Assembly (NCBI GenBank): GCA_949295115.1
Contig: CASFJU010000002.1
Coordinates: forward strand, 1 to 64,000
Origin: an uncultured Phascolarctobacterium sp.
GTDB taxonomy: Bacteria; Bacillota; Negativicutes; Acidaminococcales; Acidaminococcaceae
Direction: 5' to 3'
DNA: 64,000 nt
Of this stretch, positions 8,318-17,087 are shown piece after piece (positions within the stretch are counted from its first letter, which is position 1; each line of letters opens with the position of its first letter). A program made the position numbers and the translations under genes. Under the pieces are notes generated by a model. That model had not been told where the DNA came from. It made no database searches and was given only the letters and a program-made list of their open reading frames with translations.

Positions 8318-9505
8318 TTATCCTTCTTTCACTTCTGCGTTCATCTTCCGCCATATTTTGCCCATAGTATGTGCTGCAAATTCAATTTCTTCCGCACTGT
8401 GCGCTGCCGTTACCGTTACGCGCAGGCGGCTTGTACCTTCGGGCACTGTCGGCGGGCGGATACCGGAAACCATAATGCCCGCATCCATCAGCGCCGCCAT
8501 AAACTGCATGGTTTGCTGTGTGCTGCCCGTAAGCACAGCCACGATGGGCGTTACGCCATCTATAACATTCAATCCTTCTTCTCTCAGCAATCTCCGCATC
8601 AAAAGCGTATTTTCCTCTAACCTGCCCAAATATTTTTGCGGCTGCGCTTTTAATAAACGCAGCGCTGCCAAAGCCGATGCTGTTACCATATCCGGCAGTG
8701 CCGTAGAAAAAATAAACGGGCGTGATTTGTTGATAAGATAATCTATAATCGTGCTGCTCGCCGCCACATAACCACCTTCTGCCGCCAGCGCCTTACTGAG
8801 CGTACCGATTTGCACATCAACCTTGCCCTGCAAGTTGTAATACGCAGCCGTGCCGCTACCGTCGCCGCCGATAACGCCGACAGCATGGGCATCGTCAACA
8901 ATCAGGCAGGCATTGTACTGTTCTTTCAGCTCTACCAGCTGCGGCAGGTCGGCAATATCGCCGTCCATGCTAAACACGCCATCGGTAACGATAAAACGCA
9001 CGCCCTGCGCTGGCGTTGTTTTTAGCAGCTCCTCTAAATGCTGCATGTCGTTATGCCTGTACACCACAACTTTGGCGCGCGTAATGCGGCAGCCATCAAT
9101 AATGCTGGCATGGTTAAGTTCATCGCTGAACACAACATCGCCCGACTTTACCAGTGCATACAAAACGCCAAGGTTCGTCATATAACCTGTGTTAAACACC
9201 AGCGCCTTTTCGGCGTGCTTAAATTCTGCCAGTTCACGTTCCAGTTCGCCGGTGGCAAAAGCAGCTCCCGTTGTTAAGCGGCTGCCTGTACTGCCTGTAC
9301 CCCAGCAAACGGCGTCGCGTGCCGCCTGCATAACTTCCGGTTCATGCGTAAGCCCAAGATAATTATTGCTGGCAAACACCAGATATTCCCTGCAGCTTCC
9401 ATCCTCCGCGCGGACGGCTGTTTTAAAGCGCAGCCCGTCTACCGTACGCCGCAGGCCTTTGGCATAAACTTCCGTCAGTTCTTTTTCCAAACGTTCTGTC
9501 AGCAT
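8318..9505 (-). CDS. bioF: 8-amino-7-oxononanoate synthase
   Basis: A 395-residue PLP enzyme of the alpha-oxoamine synthase family, condensing pimeloyl-CoA with alanine. The glycine-rich GSTGSRLTTG, the IVDDAHAVGVIG segment and the PLP-lysine region GTLSKALAAEGG are present. It overlaps bioW by 7 bp. With BioW as neighbour, pimeloyl-CoA rather than pimeloyl-ACP is the likely substrate. Confidence 0.95.
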   Translation of the reverse strand: MLTERLEKELTEVYAKGLRRTVDGLRFKTAVRAEDGSCREYLVFASNNYLGLTHEPEVMQAARDAVCWGTGSTGSRLTTGAAFATGELERELAEFKHAEKALVFNTGYMTNLGVLYALVKSGDVVFSDELNHASIIDGCRITRAKVVVYRHNDMQHLEELLKTTPAQGVRFIVTDGVFSMDGDIADLPQLVELKEQYNACLIVDDAHAVGVIGGDGSGTAAYYNLQGKVDVQIGTLSKALAAEGGYVAASSTIIDYLINKSRPFIFSTALPDMVTASALAALRLLKAQPQKYLGRLEENTLLMRRLLREEGLNVIDGVTPIVAVLTGSTQQTMQFMAALMDAGIMVSGIRPPTVPEGTSRLRVTVTAAHSAEEIEFAAHTMGKIWRKMNAEVKEG

Positions 9506-10269
9506 GTCAATGCCTCCTGCGGTTTTATTAAAACCACCTGTTCTTCAAGATAGTTAATCAGTTTTGCCACATCCGTATTGGAGCGCACAAAAAATATTCT
9601 CCCGCCGACGCCGTTACCACGTTCTTTCATTACCGGTATGCGGCGGTAGCCGTAAAGTGGCGAGGCCACATAGCCTGTAACATAATTGGGGTCATCCGAC
9701 CAGCACAGCTCCGCAACCATACCTTCCGCGCCGGCAACCTTGCTTGCCAGCACCAGTGCCTCACGTACATGGTCGCCCGTCAGCCCGGTCCGCTGCAAAT
9801 AATCATCGTAACCGCGGCTGTCAACGCAATCCATCTTGCTGGCACGTACGCCGCGCTCACCCATGCCGTCAATGCGCAGCCCGCTTTCAGCATCCAGCAC
9901 CATCGCTCCGCGCATACTGTCCGTCAAACCATTAAGCATTGCCAGCCCGCGTGCCGCTGCATTAATGCTTACACCGGCACGCACCAGTTCATCAATGGCA
10001 GCCCTGTGTCCTTCTGCCGCCGTTGCCGCTTTGCATGTGCTGAATGCCAAAAGCGGCTTATAAATAATCTCCTGCGGTTTAATTTCTTCAACCTTCAGGC
10101 TGATAAAATCAGCACAGCCGCGTTCATGTTCACGCGCCCGGTGCAGCATCGTCAGCACGGCGTAATCAAGCTGGTCTCCCGGCAAAATCCTTTCCGCGCC
10201 GCTGATATGCCTACCGCCAAGCTCATGCGCTCCGCCCTGTGCCGACCTCATTTTTACACTGTAAAGCAT
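9499..10269 (-). CDS. bioW: 6-carboxyhexanoate-CoA ligase (pimeloyl-CoA synthetase)
   Basis: A 256-residue BioW: N-terminal YSVKMRSAQGGAHELGGRHISGAE and C-terminal GGRIFFVRS are family signatures. It activates free pimelate with ATP and CoA. No bioC or bioH is seen here, so this operon appears built for pimelate activation. It lies 11 bp after bioB. Confidence 0.93.
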   Translation of the reverse strand: MLYSVKMRSAQGGAHELGGRHISGAERILPGDQLDYAVLTMLHRAREHERGCADFISLKVEEIKPQEIIYKPLLAFSTCKAATAAEGHRAAIDELVRAGVSINAAARGLAMLNGLTDSMRGAMVLDAESGLRIDGMGERGVRASKMDCVDSRGYDDYLQRTGLTGDHVREALVLASKVAGAEGMVAELCWSDDPNYVTGYVASPLYGYRRIPVMKERGNGVGGRIFFVRSNTDVAKLINYLEEQVVLIKPQEALTC

Positions 10270-10280
10270 TGCTGCACCTC

Positions 10281-11267
10281 TTACAAAACCGGGTGCGTTA
10301 CCGTGCGCCCTAAATCTTTAATCATTACTTTATCGGCTTGCGGGCTGCGCCCGCCGGTGGTTAAATACCCGCCCACCATAATGCCGTTCAGCCCGCCGTT
10401 AAGCGCCATGCACTGCAAATCGCGCAGGTTAACCTCGCGTCCGCCCGCCGTGCGGATAAGGGCCTTGGGCAGCACAAAACGGAATACGGCATAAGCGCGC
10501 AGAATTTCCAGCGGTTTCAACGGTTTATTATTTTCAAACGGTGTGCCAGGTATCGGCGTTAAAAGATTTAAAGGCACGCTGTCGATGCCGAGGCGTTTTA
10601 ATTCAAACGCCATTTCCACGCGCTGCTCCGGCGTTTCGCCAAGCCCGAAAATACCGCCGCTGCACACACGCAGCCCTGCCTTTTGCGCATTGTGAATGGT
10701 AAACATTTTGTCCTCATAAGTGTGCGTGCTGCAAATATCGGGGAAGTGGCTGCGCGCCGTTTCCAGATTGGAATGGTAGCGCGTAACGCCCAGCTCTTTC
10801 AGCTTAAAAGCCTGCTCCTCCGTCAAAATGCCAAGCGAACAGCAAACTTCAATGCCAACTTCTTCCTTAATGCGTTTCAGCGCCTTACAGATGTTTTCAA
10901 AATCATCAGCCTTGCTCTGCCCTCTGCCGCTCGTCACAATCGAAAACCTTACCGCACCGGCAGCTTTTGCTTTTTGGGCAGCGTCAACAAATTCCTGCTC
11001 GCTCAAAAGCGGATATTCCTTAACGCCGGTATGGTAATGCGCCGATTGTGCGCAGAACTTGCAGTTTTCCGGGCAGCGCCCGCTGCGTCCGTTAACAATT
11101 GCGCAGCAATCAACGGCGTTACCGTTAAACTTCTGGCGGATTTTGTCTGCCATCGCCAGAAGCAGCATCGTATCGTCGTCGCTTACATTTATCAGGCGCT
11201 CGGCTTCTCCGCGCGTCACCTCGCCGCCGTTTAAAACTTTATCTGTCAATTCAATAATCCAGTTCAT
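10281..11267 (-). CDS. bioB: biotin synthase
   Basis: A 328-residue radical SAM enzyme inserting sulfur into dethiobiotin. The CxxxCxxC cluster is C65, C69 and C72 (RCPENCKFC); the [2Fe-2S] site ligands and YHSNLETA segment are conserved. It is the first gene of bioB-W-F-D-A, about 40 bp downstream of the BirA-type operator. Confidence 0.96.
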   Translation of the reverse strand: MNWIIELTDKVLNGGEVTRGEAERLINVSDDDTMLLLAMADKIRQKFNGNAVDCCAIVNGRSGRCPENCKFCAQSAHYHTGVKEYPLLSEQEFVDAAQKAKAAGAVRFSIVTSGRGQSKADDFENICKALKRIKEEVGIEVCCSLGILTEEQAFKLKELGVTRYHSNLETARSHFPDICSTHTYEDKMFTIHNAQKAGLRVCSGGIFGLGETPEQRVEMAFELKRLGIDSVPLNLLTPIPGTPFENNKPLKPLEILRAYAVFRFVLPKALIRTAGGREVNLRDLQCMALNGGLNGIMVGGYLTTGGRSPQADKVMIKDLGRTVTHPVL

Positions 11268-11304
11268 AATGCCCTCCCATTTGGTAAACCGTTTAATTTT
11301 ATTT

Positions 11305-11346
11305 GGTTAACAATCACATTATACATCGTTAACCTTTATTTGTAAA
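11305..11346 (-). promoter_or_regulatory. bio promoter with BirA-type operator
   Basis: On the minus strand TTTACA (11341-11346), a 17-bp spacer and a perfect TATAAT (11318-11323) form the promoter. A palindrome with arms GGTTAAC (11328-11334) and GTTAACC (11305-11311), 16 bp apart, covers the -10 box. Arm sequence and spacing match the Firmicutes BirA operator type, so biotin-dependent repression is likely. A further GGTTTAC-like half-site lies upstream at 11349-11355. Confidence 0.85.
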
Positions 11347-11359
11347 TAGGTTTACTAAA

Positions 11360-11404
11360 AGAATAAAAAGAGAAACGGCTTCTGCTTTTGCAAAAACCGT
11401 TTCT
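11360..11404 (-). terminator. terminator of trxA-trxB
   Basis: AGAAACGG / CCGTTTCT stem (11371-11404) followed by CTTTTTATTC on the minus strand, just after the trxB stop. Confidence 0.85.
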
Positions 11405-11409
11405 GTAAA

Positions 11410-12324
11410 TTATCCTATATATTCGCTAGCAGCAAGTGCCGCTATGGTGCCGTCCGCCGCTGCTGTTGTAAGCTGGCGCACTTTTTTGGTGCGTCCGTCG
11501 CCCGCCGCAAAAATGCCGGGGCAGCTGGTATGGCAATCCTCACCGGCAACAATGTAACCGGCAGAGTCAACCTCTACCACATTTTTAAATACATCATTTT
11601 CCGGCATTTGGCCGATGGCAACAAACACGCCGTCCACAGCCAGTTCCGTTTTTTCGCCGGTAACTTTGTTTTGCAGCTCCAGCGCTTCCAAACGCTTGTC
11701 GCCTTTAATGCCGGTAACAACGGTGTCGAGAATAAATTCGATATTATCAGGCTTATGCACCTTTTCTACCAGCTGTTTTTCTGCACGGAACTCCTGACGG
11801 CGGTGAATAAGGTAAACCTTTTCGGCAAGCTGCGAAAGCACAACCGCATCATCCAGAGCCGTATTGCCGCCGCCGATAACAGCCACCGTTTTGCCTTTGT
11901 AAAAAGCGCCGTCGCAGGTAGCGCAGAAGGAAATGCCCCTGCCGACGAATTTTTCTTCACCGGCAACGCCAATCGGCCGCGGGCGCGCACCGGTTGCGAT
12001 AATCACGGCTTTGGCATCGTAATGCCCGTTTGCCGTCAGCACGCGTTTGATATCGCCGTCAACTTCAATGCCGGTAACTTTTTCGTACACAAATTCCGCA
12101 CCGAATTTAACCGCCTGGTCGTACAGCGCCGTTGCAAACTCAAAACCGGCAATGTTATCAAAACCGGGGAAGTTCTCCACATGCGAGGTATTGATAATCT
12201 GCCCGCCGTGGATAGTCTGCTCCAGCACCTTCACACTGCGTCCAGCACGCCCGGCGTAAACGGCCGCCGTCATACCGGCAGTGCCGCCGCCGATGATAAT
12301 AATATCCGTTACTTTATCAGCCAT
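11410..12324 (-). CDS. trxB: thioredoxin reductase
   Basis: A 304-residue FAD/NADPH flavoprotein that reduces thioredoxin. It has the FAD motif GGGTAGMTAAVYAGRAG, the redox pair C134-A-T-C137, the NADPH motif GGGNTALDDA and the C-terminal AAGDGR FAD motif. It follows trxA by 9 bp, so the pair forms one transcription unit. Confidence 0.96.
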   Translation of the reverse strand: MADKVTDIIIIGGGTAGMTAAVYAGRAGRSVKVLEQTIHGGQIINTSHVENFPGFDNIAGFEFATALYDQAVKFGAEFVYEKVTGIEVDGDIKRVLTANGHYDAKAVIIATGARPRPIGVAGEEKFVGRGISFCATCDGAFYKGKTVAVIGGGNTALDDAVVLSQLAEKVYLIHRRQEFRAEKQLVEKVHKPDNIEFILDTVVTGIKGDKRLEALELQNKVTGEKTELAVDGVFVAIGQMPENDVFKNVVEVDSAGYIVAGEDCHTSCPGIFAAGDGRTKKVRQLTTAAADGTIAALAASEYIG

Positions 12325-12333
12325 AAAAACACC

Positions 12334-12642
12334 TTATTTCAGCATGTCCAAAATTACTGGTTTCGGCATTACGCCGCTGGCGCTTTTTACAACCTCGCCG
12401 TTTTCAAAAACAATCAGGGTCGGCACAACTTCAACGCCATATTCCGCTGCCAGCGCTTCTGCCTTGTCGATATCAACCTTGCAAACCTTAACGTCCGCTA
12501 CTTCATCTGCCAGCTGGTCGATAATCGGGCTGAGCATACGGCAGGGGCCGCACCAGGTTGCAAAAAAGTCAACCAGAACTTTGCCTTTCGATTCCAGAAC
12601 TTCCTGTTTAAAATCAGCTGCTTCCAAATGTAATGCTGCCAT
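12334..12642 (-). CDS. trxA: thioredoxin
   Basis: A 102-residue thioredoxin with the active site WCGPC (C31, C34) and the cis-proline segment VPTLIVF. It is the electron donor system with the downstream trxB. AAGGAG precedes the ATG. Confidence 0.96.
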   Translation of the reverse strand: MAALHLEAADFKQEVLESKGKVLVDFFATWCGPCRMLSPIIDQLADEVADVKVCKVDIDKAEALAAEYGVEVVPTLIVFENGEVVKSASGVMPKPVILDMLK

Positions 12643-12785
12643 TTATATCACTCCTTAAAAAATTTATTACTGCTTGTAGCTTAATCATAGCATTTCCGGC
12701 AGGTTAATTCAAGGCAAAACGCCGCTCAACGGATAAAAATTACAAAGAATTTACAATTTCAATAGAAAATTTTTATTAAAATCGG

Positions 12786-12822
12786 CGTAAAAATAAACCC
12801 CAAAGCGTTAAGCTCTGGGGTT
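12786..12822 (-). terminator. terminator after rpmA
   Basis: Stem AACCCCAGAGC / GCTTTGGGGTT (12796-12822) followed by TTATTTTTAC on the minus strand. Confidence 0.85.
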
Positions 12823-12831
12823 ATGTGCAAA

Positions 12832-13122
12832 TTACATTGCTTCTTCAACCGGATATACGCTGATCTGGCGTTTGTCGCGGCCTTTGCGTTCAAATTTAAC
12901 GCGGCCTTCAACTTTAGCGTAGATGGTGTAATCTTTACCCATGCCTACGTTGTTGCCGGGATAGAAGCGGGTACCGCGCTGACGCACGATGATGCTGCCT
13001 GCGGTAACGAGCTGGCTTTCATGCGCTTTGGTGCCCATGCGCTGAGAGTTGGAGTCACGTCCGTTGTGGGAGCTGCCGGTACCTTTTTTATGTGCATGTA
13101 ATTGAAGAATCAGTTCAAACAT
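12832..13122 (-). CDS. rpmA: ribosomal protein bL27 with cleavable N-terminal extension
   Basis: A 96-residue bL27. As in other Firmicutes it starts with a short extension ([10 protein letters not shown]) before the conserved [14 protein letters not shown], which must be removed by Prp to free the N-terminus near the peptidyl-transferase centre. The usual cleavage box is LQFFA; here it reads LQLHA. prp is the adjacent upstream gene, 6 bp away. Confidence 0.95.
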   Translation of the reverse strand: MFELILQLHAHKKGTGSSHNGRDSNSQRMGTKAHESQLVTAGSIIVRQRGTRFYPGNNVGMGKDYTIYAKVEGRVKFERKGRDKRQISVYPVEEAM

Positions 13123-13128
13123 CGGTAT

Positions 13129-13455
13129 TCACCTCCTGATGGCTTTTACCCTGACGAACTGCGGAAACTGCCGCTCTACGCTTAAAAGAGCAAGATACAT
13201 TGTTTCAAGTATCGCCTGCGTATTCGCGTCCGCTTCGTCAAGCTTTAATGTAAAGATGCCGCTTTCTTCGTCAACTGTGTAATGCGGCTTAAGTTTCAAG
13301 TAACGCTCCATGCCGATAAGCGGGGCCTGCGTAAGTACGGAAACCGAATTGCAGACAAGGTCGTAACCGTCCTCATCTTCGCATCCGGCGTGCCCGGCTA
13401 CCCGGTAGGAGATAATATTCCCGTTTTCGTCACGGTAAATATCTACTTTAACCAT
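13129..13455 (-). CDS. prp: Prp, L27-processing cysteine protease
   Basis: A 108-residue YsxB/Prp protease with the catalytic dyad H22 (GHAG) and C35 (CNSVS). It cleaves the N-terminal extension of L27, encoded next to it. Its ATG overlaps the rplU stop by one base (TAATG). Confidence 0.94.
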   Translation of the reverse strand: MVKVDIYRDENGNIISYRVAGHAGCEDEDGYDLVCNSVSVLTQAPLIGMERYLKLKPHYTVDEESGIFTLKLDEADANTQAILETMYLALLSVERQFPQFVRVKAIRR

Positions 13456-13766
13456 TATGCTTCGATTTTGGAGATTTCTACTTTGGTAAACGGCTGACGA
13501 TGGCCCTGACGTTTACGGTAGTTGGATTTAGCTTTGTATTTGAAAACGAGGATTTTTTCGCCTTTGCCCTGCTCAACAACTTTAGCAGTAACTTTTGCGC
13601 CTTCAACTACAGGCTGGCCGATTTTAACATCAGCGTCGTTAACTACGGTAAGAACTTCGTCAAATACAACTTCGCTGCCAGCTTCTGCATTGAGTTTTTC
13701 AACGGTCAATACATCGCCTTCGGCAACGCGGTACTGTTTACCGCCGGTTTTAATAACTGCGTACAT
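13455..13766 (-). CDS. rplU: ribosomal protein bL21
   Basis: A 103-residue bL21 of normal length, starting [14 protein letters not shown] and containing the C-terminal [12 protein letters not shown] signature. First gene of rplU-prp-rpmA, preceded by GGGAGG and a structured leader. Confidence 0.97.
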   Translation of the reverse strand: MYAVIKTGGKQYRVAEGDVLTVEKLNAEAGSEVVFDEVLTVVNDADVKIGQPVVEGAKVTAKVVEQGKGEKILVFKYKAKSNYRKRQGHRQPFTKVEISKIEA

Positions 13767-13868
13767 TCTATTTGCACCTCCCTTGTAATATACTCGCCAA
13801 ATACGGTACTCCTTCGGAGTTTACGGAACCTCTCTGTGCGGTTGGGGACAGACTCAATCAGTCTATAC
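13767..13868 (-). ncRNA. L21 leader-like 5' UTR
   Basis: The ~100-nt untranslated leader of rplU contains a stable hairpin ACTCC-GAA-GGAGT (13808-13820) flanked by CCGTAA and ACCGTATTTGG. Position and motifs resemble the Rfam L21 leader, thought to give autogenous control by r-protein binding. This is a recollection-based match; a covariance search would settle it. Confidence 0.6.
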
Positions 13869-13874
13869 TGGAAT

Positions 13875-13903
13875 AATTTACCACAACCGGCGTCATTTGT
13901 CAA
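13875..13903 (-). promoter_or_regulatory. rplU promoter inside the end of rng
   Basis: TTGACA (13898-13903), 17 bp, TAAATT (13875-13880) on the minus strand. The -35 box is formed by the last codons of rng (Val-Asp-Lys), so ribosomal-protein transcription starts within the end of the ribonuclease gene. Confidence 0.8.
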
Positions 13904-15311
13904 CACCGGTGTTGTCCAAAAGCGAAAAAGTTTCCAGCTGCAAACGCGGCTCTGCCGTAACGGCAAGCGTGCAGTTCAGCTCTTTTTCCCAGTCCTTCAG
14001 CAGCCTGTGGTTCAGCCATTCAGCCAGCCACGGGCTGACCATAATTAAAATGCTGCGCGGCGCGGATGGTTTGGCAAGCAAAGTGCGCAGGCGGCGTTTT
14101 ATCTCAAGCCCTACCGTTTCCTGCGACTGCACCCGCCCGCTGCCCTGACAGACCGGGCACGGCGCATACAGCACCGCCGATAAGTTCTGCCGCGCTTTTT
14201 TGCGGGTAATTTCCACCAAATTCAGCACCGTCATATCCTGCACGCAGGGTTTCATTTTATCAGCACGCAGTGCTTCTGCCAGCAGCGACATAATTTCTTC
14301 GCGGTATTCTTTCTTATCCATGTCGATAAAATCAACCACAATAATGCCGCCGATATCGCGCAGGCGCAGCTGACGGGCAATTTCCGCCGCCGCCTCGCGG
14401 TTAATCTGCATTACGGTTTCGGCAAGGCTTTCGCGCCCGCTGAAATGCCCGCTGTTCACGTCGATAACCGTCATCGCTTCGGTGTAATCAATAATCAGGT
14501 AGCCGCCGCTCGGCAAATCAACACGCCTGTCGCTGATGGAAGCAATATCGTCGCTGAGGCGGTAATAAGTAAAAATGTCCGTCTGCTTATCGTGCAGCGT
14601 CAGCTTGCAGCCTTCCGCCATGCCGCTTAAAAGCTCCTCCAAACGCTTGTAAACAGCGGCGTTGTCCACAATCACTTCATCAATATCCGCGTTTAAATAA
14701 TCGCGCACAATGCGGATGGAAATATCCAGTTCGCGGTGCAGCACCTGCGGATTTTTGGCAAGCTTGGCACGTGCCTGAATAACCTGCCAGTCTGCCATCA
14801 GCTGCTGTAAATCGCGTTTTAACGCTTCTTCCGCCACGCCTTGCGCATTGGTGCGGATTACCACGCCTGCCGCGCCGCCGGTAACGGCTTCCACTATTTT
14901 TTTCAGGCGCGCACGCTCGGCATTATCCGTAATTTTGCGCGAGATACCGACATAGGCAGCGCCCGGCAACAGCACGGCATAACGCCCCGGCAGCGATAAA
15001 TCCAGCGTCGCCGTCGGCCCTTTGGTGCCGCGCGCGTCCTTGGTAATTTCCACCAGCAATCTTTGCCCTTCGGTAATGCCCGCTTTATCGCCCATGTACA
15101 AAAAAGCGTTTTTATCAAGGCCGATGTCGATAAACGCAGCCTGTATGCCGCGCACCACATTGCACACCCGCCCCGCAAAGATGCTGCCGACAAGCTGCGA
15201 GCCGCTGCTGCGCTCAACGATATATTCCATTAACCGGCCGTTTTCCGCAATGCCCATGCGGGTTTCTTCCGGATTCAGTGCCGAAATAATTATCTTAGCC
15301 GTCGCAGTCAC
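13893..15311 (-). CDS. rng: ribonuclease G/E family endoribonuclease
   Basis: A 472-residue Rne/Rng catalytic-core protein without the long scaffold tail of E. coli RNase E. It has an S1 domain (about 35-120, GSIFAGRVCNVVRGIQAAFIDIG), a DNase-I-like domain with IDVNSG and IIVVDFIDM for the catalytic Mg2+, and the Zn-link motif CPVCQGSG. It acts in rRNA 5' maturation and mRNA decay. The start codon is GTG at 15311, with GGAAAGAAG just upstream. Confidence 0.95.
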   Translation of the reverse strand: MTATAKIIISALNPEETRMGIAENGRLMEYIVERSSGSQLVGSIFAGRVCNVVRGIQAAFIDIGLDKNAFLYMGDKAGITEGQRLLVEITKDARGTKGPTATLDLSLPGRYAVLLPGAAYVGISRKITDNAERARLKKIVEAVTGGAAGVVIRTNAQGVAEEALKRDLQQLMADWQVIQARAKLAKNPQVLHRELDISIRIVRDYLNADIDEVIVDNAAVYKRLEELLSGMAEGCKLTLHDKQTDIFTYYRLSDDIASISDRRVDLPSGGYLIIDYTEAMTVIDVNSGHFSGRESLAETVMQINREAAAEIARQLRLRDIGGIIVVDFIDMDKKEYREEIMSLLAEALRADKMKPCVQDMTVLNLVEITRKKARQNLSAVLYAPCPVCQGSGRVQSQETVGLEIKRRLRTLLAKPSAPRSILIMVSPWLAEWLNHRLLKDWEKELNCTLAVTAEPRLQLETFSLLDNTGVDK

Positions 15312-15331
15312 CTTCTTTCCTTAATATAAAA

Positions 15332-15685
15332 TCAATGCGTGCCGTGCACCACGTTAATACCGGCCGCCGTAAATTCATCTTCAAGTTCTTTAATCACCGG
15401 GCAGATGACGCGGTTGCCGTCCTCATCCTTCGGCATGGTGCAGTTGCTTAAATGCAGCGCGTCCAGGTTCAGCTTTTTAATGCGCTCCACCTTTTTAGCC
15501 ATGCCCTCCTGATTGGGCAGCTTGTTTTCCTTGCAGCCGTTGCAGGTAAAAAACGCCACCGCCTGCAAATCCTCATTCCCGTAACGCTCAAATGCGCCCG
15601 TTTTTTCATTCATCGCCCGCAGGCATCCGCTGCCCGCACAGCTTGCGCTGACCCTCAAGCAGCGCAGAACCGCAATTTTCTTCAT
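15332..15685 (-). CDS. CGGC-type putative metal-binding protein
   Basis: A small 117-residue cytoplasmic protein with eight cysteines: C9, then CAGSGC near residues 16-21, TCNGC around 48-51, SNC and ICP. The pattern matches CGGC domain proteins, predicted metal or Fe-S binders of unknown function. GGAGG precedes the ATG. It lies 19 bp after the AI-2E permease gene. Confidence 0.7.
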   Translation of the reverse strand: MKKIAVLRCLRVSASCAGSGCLRAMNEKTGAFERYGNEDLQAVAFFTCNGCKENKLPNQEGMAKKVERIKKLNLDALHLSNCTMPKDEDGNRVICPVIKELEDEFTAAGINVVHGTH

Positions 15686-15704
15686 CTATTATTCCTCCAT
15701 AAAG

Positions 15705-16826
15705 TTAAATGTCATTTAAATTTTTTGCCGCCAGCCTGCGTTTTACGGCATCGGCAAGCACTACATAGCACACCGAACACAGCGGCACGCTGATAATCAT
15801 GCCCGTAATGCCGAACAAACCACCGCCGACAGTTACTGCCGCCAGCACCCATAAGCCGGAAAGCCCGACCGATTTGCCAACGACGCGCGGGTATAAAATA
15901 TCGCCTTCAATGCGCTGCAATATGATAAAGAAGATAATGAACAGCAACACTTTTTCCGGCTGCGAAATTAAAATAAAAATGCAGCCGATAACGGCGCTTA
16001 TCATCGTACCGATAATCGGCACCAATGCCAGAAAAGCCACCAGCGCGGAAATAACCAGCGCGTAAGGCATGCTTAAAATAAGCATACCGGCAAAGCACAT
16101 CAGCCCCAGTAAAAAGGCTTCCAAAAGCTGACCGCCGACAAAACCGGCAAAAATTTTCTTTGAAAGCGCGGCCGCGTTCAACAGATATTCGGCGTCAGCC
16201 CTGCTGCAAAAAGCGTACACCACGCGGCGGCAGTTGCGCGCCAGCCGTTCCTTGTCCAGCAAAATGTAAATGGCAAACACCACGCCGATAACGATATTGG
16301 TAACAGTACCGACGAAGGATGTCGTCATGTTCCATGTGCGCGAAAGCAGCGTGCCCTTGTTGCTCTCCCAAAAGGCAATAGCGGCAGTGGTCAGTTCGCG
16401 CCATTCCTGCTGAATGTAGGCAATGTCGCTGTCCGATAAATCCCACACCGCAATCCGCTCGTGCAGATAAACATTAAAGCGTGTCAGCGCCTCCGGCACT
16501 TTGGCCGCCAGCACTTTAAGGCTGTTATGCAAATCCGGCACTACGTTAATAAACAGCAGCGCAACTACGCCGGTAATCAGCGCAAGGCTGAGCGTAACGC
16601 AAACCGGTCGTTTGGCAGCGGCAAATTTATTTTTAAATACAAACTGCCAGCCGTTTTCCAGCCTGTCCAGCAGCACGTTAACCACAAAGGCAATCGCGCA
16701 GCCAAGGATGAACGGCATTAAAATGTTCAGCGCGCCGCCCAGAAGTTCCAGCGTCAGCTCATAATTCCACAGTGCCCATATTAAAATAATAGCGGCAAAA
16801 ATTTCCTGCCATCTTGTTTTTTGCAT
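15705..16826 (-). CDS. AI-2E family transporter (PerM/YtvI-like)
   Basis: A 373-residue membrane protein with about seven or eight hydrophobic segments and a soluble stretch around 90-150. The C-terminal LVPIIGTMISAVIG and GDILYPRVVGKSVGLSGLWV motifs identify the AI-2 exporter/PerM family. Members include Na+/H+ antiporters and proteins of unknown substrate, so no specific cargo can be given. Confidence 0.88.
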   Translation of the reverse strand: MQKTRWQEIFAAIILIWALWNYELTLELLGGALNILMPFILGCAIAFVVNVLLDRLENGWQFVFKNKFAAAKRPVCVTLSLALITGVVALLFINVVPDLHNSLKVLAAKVPEALTRFNVYLHERIAVWDLSDSDIAYIQQEWRELTTAAIAFWESNKGTLLSRTWNMTTSFVGTVTNIVIGVVFAIYILLDKERLARNCRRVVYAFCSRADAEYLLNAAALSKKIFAGFVGGQLLEAFLLGLMCFAGMLILSMPYALVISALVAFLALVPIIGTMISAVIGCIFILISQPEKVLLFIIFFIILQRIEGDILYPRVVGKSVGLSGLWVLAAVTVGGGLFGITGMIISVPLCSVCYVVLADAVKRRLAAKNLNDI

Positions 16827-16914
16827 AATAAACTCCGTTTAAATTTAATAAGCTAATTGTAACACAAAAAGCGCTTTATGCAAAATAAAAGCTGTTAACC
16901 CCGCCCGCGCGTGA

Positions 16915-16943
16915 TTGTACAATTTTGCCAATTGTGGTATAAT
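16915..16943 (+). promoter_or_regulatory. tRNA-Arg promoter
   Basis: TTGTAC (16915-16920), 17 bp, TATAAT (16938-16943) on the plus strand, 15 bp before the tRNA. Confidence 0.8.
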
Positions 16944-16957
16944 GCAAATGTTATAGT

Positions 16958-17032
16958 GCGCCTGTAGCTCAGTGGATAGAGCGGCGGCCTCCGGAGCCGT
17001 GTGCGGTGGTTCGATTCCACTCAGGCGTACCA
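16958..17032 (+). tRNA. tRNA-Arg (anticodon CCG)
   Basis: A complete cloverleaf can be drawn: acceptor GCGCCTG / CAGGCGT (G1-U72 wobble), D-arm GCTCAGTGGATAGAGC, anticodon loop with CCG, T-arm GGTTCGATTCC, and an encoded CCA. It decodes CGG. It marks the left edge of the AT-richer defence block, but I found no copy of its 3' end further on. Confidence 0.96.
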
Positions 17033-17047
17033 ATCAAATAAAAAATT

Positions 17048-17087
17048 AAGCCTGCCTCTCAATACAGGGGCAGGCTTTTTGTTTTGT
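17048..17087. terminator. bidirectional terminator
   Basis: AAGCCTGCC / GGCAGGCTT stem with T-runs on both sides. It serves the plus-strand tRNA and the converging HipA-like gene, whose stop codon lies at its edge. Confidence 0.85.

Noticed and set aside
11530-12633. 367-residue plus-strand open frame
   Set aside because: Spans trxB and trxA on the opposite strand; no recognisable protein.
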